Shown one piece after another: positions 6,438 through 8,480 of a DNA stretch of 8,480 nt (positions are counted from its first letter, which is position 1; every line of letters begins with the position of its first letter). The notes below the pieces were generated by a model, which made no database searches, was not told where the DNA came from, and saw nothing but the letters and a program-made list of their open reading frames with translations. The position numbers were made by a program, and so were the translations under genes. The DNA lies in NCBI GenBank assembly GCA_012719335.1, contig JAAYAO010000190.1:1-8480 (forward strand), written 5' to 3'. The stretch comes from Propionibacterium sp. GTDB lineage: Bacteria > Actinomycetota > Actinomycetes > Propionibacteriales > Propionibacteriaceae.

Positions 6438-6443
6438 AGTCTG
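6438..6443 (-). promoter_or_regulatory. Candidate -10 box of yihY-like gene
   Basis: CAGACT on the minus strand with 7 bp before the ATG at 6430. The same hexamer stands before the PPK2 gene. It supports a leaderless start but is weaker than TANNNT. Confidence 0.4.
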
Positions 6444-6516
6444 TCTCATCGCCGCCCCGATCACGAACCGCCCCGACGCGTGTTGCCCGAACGCCGCTCG
6501 AGCACGCGCTCCGAAT

Positions 6517-6650
6517 GCTGGTTGGGCCGGTTCGCGTTCCTGGTGGGGTGTCACGCTGGTTGGGCCGGTTCGCGTTCCTGGTGGGTTGTCACGCTGGTTG
6601 GGCTGGTTCGCGTTCCTGGTGGGTTGTCACGCTGGTTGAGCCGGTTCGCG
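6517..6650. repeat. 38-bp tandem repeat array, three full copies plus 20 bp
   Basis: Copies start at 6517, 6555 and 6593, with a partial copy at 6631-6650. Each begins GCTGGTTGGGCCGGTTCGCG and ends TGGTGGGTTGTCAC or nearly so. Copies differ at only one or two positions (GGGGTG versus GGGTTG, GGGCC versus GGGCT or GAGCC). Since 38 is not a multiple of 3, the array does not encode a repeated peptide in one frame. It lies in the intergenic region between yihY and tRNA-Val(CAC); positions 6437-6516 just before it show no gene or clear signal. The copies are directly adjoining with no spacers, so this is not CRISPR. Confidence 0.95.
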
Positions 6651-6673
6651 CTTGCGCGAACCGTGTCGAAACC
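6634..6673. repeat. Long hairpin within a GGTTGAG...GTCGAAACC element
   Basis: CGGTTCGCGC (6642-6651) and GCGCGAACCG (6654-6663) form a perfect 10-bp stem with a TT loop. It is flanked by GGTTGAGC on the left and TGTCGAAACC on the right. From memory, the uninterrupted sequence GGTTGAGCTTGTCGAAACC is a common dispersed intergenic repeat in actinobacteria, and this looks like a version with a hairpin in the middle. Its left half is also the last, partial unit of the 38-bp array. Confidence 0.6.
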
Positions 6674-6690
6674 CTGTGAGATGAAAGACC

Positions 6691-6712
6691 AAGCCCGCCA
6701 CGAGCGGGCCTT
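6691..6712 (-). terminator. Terminator of tRNA-Val(CAC)
   Basis: On the minus strand GCCCGC and GCGGGC pair across TCGTG, with AA/TT extending the stem past a bulged G. A T-rich run (TTGGTCTTTC) follows. It begins four bases after the tRNA CCA end and fits an intrinsic terminator. Confidence 0.7.
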
Positions 6713-6715
6713 GCA

Positions 6716-6790
6716 TGGTGGGCGATGCCGGGTTCGAACCGGCGACCTCTTCGGTGTGAACGAAGCGCGCTACCACTGCGCCAATCGCCC
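6716..6790 (-). tRNA. tRNA-Val(CAC), CCA end encoded
   Basis: Full cloverleaf on the minus strand. The acceptor GGGCGAT pairs with ATCGCCC. The D arm contains GCGCAGTGGTAGCGC, and the anticodon stem CTTCG/CGAAG holds loop TTCACAC with anticodon CAC, which reads GUG. The T arm GCCGG TTCGAAC CCGGC is intact. The discriminator is A (6719), followed by an encoded CCA (6718-6716). It closely resembles tRNA-Val(GAC) at 8034 in the opposite orientation. Confidence 0.97.
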
Positions 6791-6802
6791 ATGCGACGCC
6801 CT

Positions 6803-6833
6803 ACATTAGCGCATCGAACCGGCCCGGACACAA
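6803..6833 (-). promoter_or_regulatory. Candidate promoter of tRNA-Val(CAC)
   Basis: TTGTGT (6833-6828) and TAATGT (6808-6803) on the minus strand are separated by 19 bp, 12 bp before the mature tRNA 5' end. The same TTTGTGTCCG block forms the -35 region of the tRNA-Gly cluster promoter. The -35 overlaps one arm of the hairpin behind the aminodeoxychorismate lyase-like gene. Confidence 0.5.
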
Positions 6834-6848
6834 ATTGCCTGTCCGGGC
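6822..6848 (-). terminator. Hairpin downstream of the class IV aminotransferase-like gene
   Basis: Nine-bp perfect arms, GCCCGGACA (6822-6830) and TGTCCGGGC (6840-6848), with a 9-bp loop, starting 10 bp after the stop of the minus-strand gene. No T tract follows, so termination by this stem alone is uncertain. Confidence 0.5.
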
Positions 6849-6858
6849 GCGGCGAAAC

Positions 6859-7707
6859 TCAGGCCGGGTCGGGTTCGGCGCGGGATTTCTCGTCGAACAG
6901 CGCCTTCACCCGGCGGGTCACCTCGCCGACCTCGTACTCCCGTTCGTCCCAGGACGTGACCGCCTGGATGTCTCGCAGCGAGGAGGTGAGGAAGACCTCG
7001 TCGGCGGTGTGGGCCTCCTCGACGGTGATCGGACGTTCGGTCGCGCCCGGCCACCACTTCAACACCAGGGCGCGGGTGACCCCGTCCAGGATTCCGGCGG
7101 TCAGCGGGGGAGTGACCACGTCGCCGGCGATCACGAAGAAGATGTTCGCCCCGGTGCCCTCGGAGATGTACCCGTCGGTGGTGACGAAGATGCCCTCGGT
7201 GGCCTCCTGGGCGTGGGCGGCGGCCAGGCCGCGCACGTTGCCGCCGTAGGAGGTGGTCTTCACGCCGGCCATCACATCGTCGGGGTTGCGGGTCCACGGC
7301 AGGGTGACGATGCGGGTGGTGGGTGCGGGACGTTCGGCCGGTTCGGCGGCCACCACCATGTTCGGCGGGCCGAACGGTGCCCCGGAGCCGAGCGGGCCGC
7401 GTCCGCCCGTCCAGGTGATGCGGATCTTGCCCAGCTCCCAGGTGCGGCCGGCCAGCACGGCGTCGATGCCTTCGCGCAACAGGTCGTGATCGGGGTGGGG
7501 CAGGCCCATCCGTTCGGCGGAGCGGTTCAGGCGCTCCAGGTGTCGGGTCACCGCGAAGGGGCCCCAGGCTTCGACCTTCAGGGCCTCGAAGACGCCGTCG
7601 CCGGCAACCAGTCCGTGATCGACGGCGGAGACGGTGGCGGTGGCGGGATCGTCGTAGAGCGTGCCGTTGACCCACACCCGGATGTCGTGTGCCCCTTCAG
7701 GTGTCAT
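6859..7707 (-). CDS. Class IV PLP-dependent enzyme, probable 4-amino-4-deoxychorismate lyase
   Basis: A 282-residue fold-type IV PLP enzyme. The N-terminal block is VWVNGTLYDD and SAVDHGLVAGDGVFEALK (27-44). The Schiff-base lysine is K150 in GVKTTSYGGNV, and E183 in SEGTGANIF is the usual partner. The cofactor-phosphate segment TAGILDGVTRALVL (203-216) and FLTSSLRDIQAV (239-250) follow. These features fit PabC-like actinobacterial proteins, which release p-aminobenzoate and pyruvate from aminodeoxychorismate for folate. Branched-chain or D-amino acid aminotransferase activity cannot be excluded by sequence reading. No pabA or pabB is nearby. The ATG at 7707 has CAGCAT ending 6 bp upstream. 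A GGAG lies only 2 bp before the start, too close to act as a Shine-Dalgarno, so the message is probably leaderless. It lies between two divergently oriented tRNA loci. Confidence 0.87.
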   Translation of the reverse strand: MTPEGAHDIRVWVNGTLYDDPATATVSAVDHGLVAGDGVFEALKVEAWGPFAVTRHLERLNRSAERMGLPHPDHDLLREGIDAVLAGRTWELGKIRITWTGGRGPLGSGAPFGPPNMVVAAEPAERPAPTTRIVTLPWTRNPDDVMAGVKTTSYGGNVRGLAAAHAQEATEGIFVTTDGYISEGTGANIFFVIAGDVVTPPLTAGILDGVTRALVLKWWPGATERPITVEEAHTADEVFLTSSLRDIQAVTSWDEREYEVGEVTRRVKALFDEKSRAEPDPA

Positions 7708-7713
7708 GACTCC

Positions 7714-7719
7714 ATGCTG
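7714..7719 (-). promoter_or_regulatory. Candidate -10 box of the class IV PLP enzyme gene
   Basis: CAGCAT on the minus strand, with GGAGTC (6 bp) before the ATG at 7707. It keeps A2 and T6 of the consensus and fits the leaderless arrangement of other genes here. Confidence 0.35.
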
Positions 7720-7776
7720 CCAAAGCCCGCCGGCAACCCGGTATCCGCCCGCCCGGCGACACGTGATCGGGCCGGT

Positions 7777-7806
7777 TTGTGTCCGTGACGAAAAGTGGGC
7801 TAAGGT
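7777..7806 (+). promoter_or_regulatory. Promoter of the tRNA-Gly-Cys-Val cluster
   Basis: TTGTGT (7777-7782) and TAAGGT (7801-7806) with an 18-bp spacer. The mature tRNA-Gly begins 36 bp after the -10 box, leaving a short 5' leader for RNase P to remove. It shares TTTGTGTCCG with the tRNA-Val(CAC) promoter. Confidence 0.6.
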
Positions 7807-7842
7807 GGCTCGCGCACCTCAGGGGAAACCCACGGGGAGCAT

Positions 7843-7915
7843 GCGGACGTGGCTCAGCTGGTAGAGCATCACCTTGCCAAGGTGAGGGTCGCGGGTTCGA
7901 ATCCCGTCGTCCGCT
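7843..7915 (+). tRNA. tRNA-Gly(GCC)
   Basis: Acceptor GCGGACG pairs with CGTCCGC. The anticodon stem TCACC/GGTGA holds loop TTGCCAA with anticodon GCC, which reads GGC and GGU. The T arm CGGG TTCGAAT CCCG is intact. The discriminator is T at 7915, as expected for bacterial tRNA-Gly. CCA is not encoded. Confidence 0.97.
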
Positions 7916-7961
7916 CGGAGCGGCTCTCGCCGACACCGTCGGGAGTAGGTATTTCTCCATT

Positions 7962-8032
7962 GGTGGCGTGGCCGAGAGGCGAGGCAACGGACTGCAAATC
8001 CGTGTACACGGGTTCAAATCCCGTCGCCACCT
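7962..8032 (+). tRNA. tRNA-Cys(GCA)
   Basis: Acceptor GGTGGCG pairs with CGCCACC. The anticodon stem ACGGA/TCCGT holds loop CTGCAAA with anticodon GCA. The T arm ACGGG TTCAAAT CCCGT is intact, and the discriminator T at 8032 is a cysteine identity base. CCA is not encoded. It is separated from tRNA-Val by one base. Confidence 0.96.
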
Positions 8033-8033
8033 C

Positions 8034-8105
8034 GGGCGGTTGGCGCAGTGGTAGCGCGCTTCCCTGACACGGAAGAGGTCACCAGTTCGAACCTGGTATC
8101 GCCCA
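8034..8105 (+). tRNA. tRNA-Val(GAC)
   Basis: Acceptor GGGCGGT pairs with ATCGCCC, with one G-U pair. The anticodon stem CTTCC/GGAAG holds loop CTGACAC with anticodon GAC, which reads GUC and GUU. The T arm ACCAG TTCGAAC CTGGT is intact and the discriminator is A at 8105. The next bases are CCC, so CCA is not encoded. It is the last tRNA of the cluster and the apparent neighbour of an integrated element. Confidence 0.97.
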
Positions 8106-8112
8106 CCCTTCG

Positions 8113-8136
8113 GAATCCCTGTGAGAGCAGGGATTC
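8113..8136 (+). terminator. Terminator of the tRNA cluster
   Basis: GAATCCCTG and CAGGGATTC form a perfect 9-bp stem with loop TGAGAG, followed by TCGTATTCC. It starts seven bases after the tRNA-Val(GAC) discriminator. The T tract is short. Confidence 0.65.
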
Positions 8137-8157
8137 TCGTATTCCAAGCAGACGCGC

Positions 8158-8480
8158 CTAACTGTCCGACCAGGGGCGGTGTACACACTTTGTACACATC
8201 ACCCCAGAGAACCGACGCGGGCAGCCTCCATGGCATCGGCCACGACATCCAACTGATCGCTGAACGGGACTGCTGCACGTTTGGGTGACAGGTTGGGCTG
8301 CGTGAGCAGCTGGTGTGGTCATGATGGTCTCGTATTCGATCGGGGTCAACCGACCGAGGGCTGCCTGTCGGCGGCGGCGGTGGTAAGTGCGTTCGATCCA
8401 GGTCACGATCGCGATCCGCAGCTCCTGTCGGGTCCCCCACGCTCGACGGTCCAACACGTTGCGTTGCAGCAGGGCGAAAA
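8158..8480 (-). CDS. IS3-family transposase (OrfB), C-terminal part, runs off the window
   Basis: The visible frame starts FALLQRNVLDRRAW and continues with IVTWIERTYHRRRRQAALG and LTPIEYETIMTTP. This is the C-terminal end of the rve-type integrase domain of IS3-family OrfB; the DDE residues lie outside the window. Relatives I recall stop a few residues after TTP. Here the frame stays open through AAHAAQPVTQTCSSPVQ, leaves the presumed IS end at about 8261 and ends at a TAG at 8158 in flanking DNA, adding about 35 foreign residues. A T-to-C change at the usual TAA (now CAA, giving AQP) would explain this. Whether the protein still works is unknown. Confidence 0.85.
   Translation of the reverse strand, partial: FALLQRNVLDRRAWGTRQELRIAIVTWIERTYHRRRRQAALGRLTPIEYETIMTTPAAHAAQPVTQTCSSPVQRSVGCRGRCHGGCPRRFSGVMCTKCVHRPWSDS
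8179..8197. repeat. 7-bp inverted repeat next to the integrase remnant
   Basis: GTGTACA (8179-8185), CACTT, TGTACAC (8191-8197): perfect arms around five bases, in AT-richer DNA than its surroundings. It begins one base beyond the stop of the integrase remnant, on the tRNA side, where arm-type or excisionase sites of integrative elements often lie. The function is inferred from position. Confidence 0.4.
8199..8258 (-). pseudogene. C-terminal remnant of a tyrosine integrase
   Basis: Nineteen codons and a TGA read DQLDVVADAMEAARVGSLG on the minus strand. I recognise this as the type of tail found on actinobacterial phage and ICE tyrosine integrases, where it follows the catalytic tyrosine in a DRYGHLF-like context. 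The catalytic part is missing because an IS3-family element adjoins at about 8261. Position supports the call: a minus-strand integrase ending about 95 bp from the 3' end of a tRNA gene is the usual layout at an integrated element. With only 19 residues, chance similarity cannot be excluded. Confidence 0.5.
8261..8480 (-). mobile_element. IS3-family insertion sequence, right end only
   Basis: The presumed terminus is TGAACGGGACTGCTGCACG at 8261-8279 (plus reading); IS3-family ends begin with 5'-TGA. The transposase reads toward this end. The left end, the inverted repeat partner and the target duplication are outside the window, so the boundary is an estimate good to a few bases. The element appears to sit inside the integrase gene. 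Confidence 0.7.

Noticed and set aside
6517..6650. CRISPR array
   Set aside because: The 38-bp units abut directly with no spacers of unique sequence, and no cas gene is near.
5501..6679. A 392-codon plus-strand frame rich in G, Q, D and H, antisense to yihY
   Set aside because: The composition is that of an antisense shadow, and the opposite strand encodes a family-matched six-segment membrane protein.
7697..8440. A 247-codon minus-strand frame across the tRNA cluster
   Set aside because: It reads antisense through three well-formed tRNA genes and part of the IS. Fragments such as YQVRTGDLFRVREARYHCANR are a familiar artefact of antisense tRNA translation.

Overview
This window is high-GC DNA from a Gram-positive actinomycete (phylum Actinomycetota). 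The evidence is the strong G/C third-position bias, a DUF3000 gene (an actinobacterial family), the actinobacterial type of coproheme decarboxylase, and many genes that appear to be leaderless. From memory, the order RNase D / DUF3000 / hemE / chdC / msrB matches the Mycobacterium tuberculosis Rv2681-Rv2674 neighbourhood, without the hemY (cgoX) gene that sits between hemE and chdC there. Genus cannot be fixed from the window; a member of the Propionibacteriales is a guess.

Layout. Positions 1-990 (minus): the N-terminal part of an RNase D-type exonuclease, preceded by DUF3000. Positions 1072-2789 (plus): hemE and chdC, joined by an ATGA overlap; these are the third-from-last and last-step enzyme genes of coproporphyrin-dependent heme synthesis. 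Positions 2806-3255 (minus): msrB, convergent with chdC. Positions 3366-4575 (plus): a single-domain rhodanese and a PPK2 polyphosphate kinase. Positions 4589-6430 (minus): a two-domain CbiX/sirohydrochlorin chelatase-like protein and a YihY/BrkB membrane protein. Positions 6437-6690 hold no gene but contain a 38-bp tandem repeat and a long hairpin. Positions 6716-6790 (minus): tRNA-Val(CAC). Positions 6859-7707 (minus): a class IV PLP enzyme, probably aminodeoxychorismate lyase. Positions 7843-8105 (plus): a tRNA-Gly(GCC), tRNA-Cys(GCA), tRNA-Val(GAC) cluster with a terminator. Positions 8158-8480 (minus): mobile DNA.

Most of this is conserved housekeeping sequence. The parts worth a second look are: (1) seven of ten protein starts have a -10-like hexamer ending 6-8 bp before the start codon, and in one case the stop codon of the upstream gene forms half of that hexamer; (2) hemE runs directly into chdC with no cgoX between them; (3) just beyond tRNA-Val(GAC) there is what looks like the last 19 codons of a tyrosine integrase cut by an IS3-family element, implying an integrated element that extends beyond the window; (4) the cbiX upstream region carries spaced GTGAGA boxes and a leader able to form three hairpins; (5) a minisatellite-like repeat array lies behind yihY. 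I found no convincing previously undescribed multi-gene system. The integrated element whose edge is visible at the right end is the likeliest place for one, outside this window.
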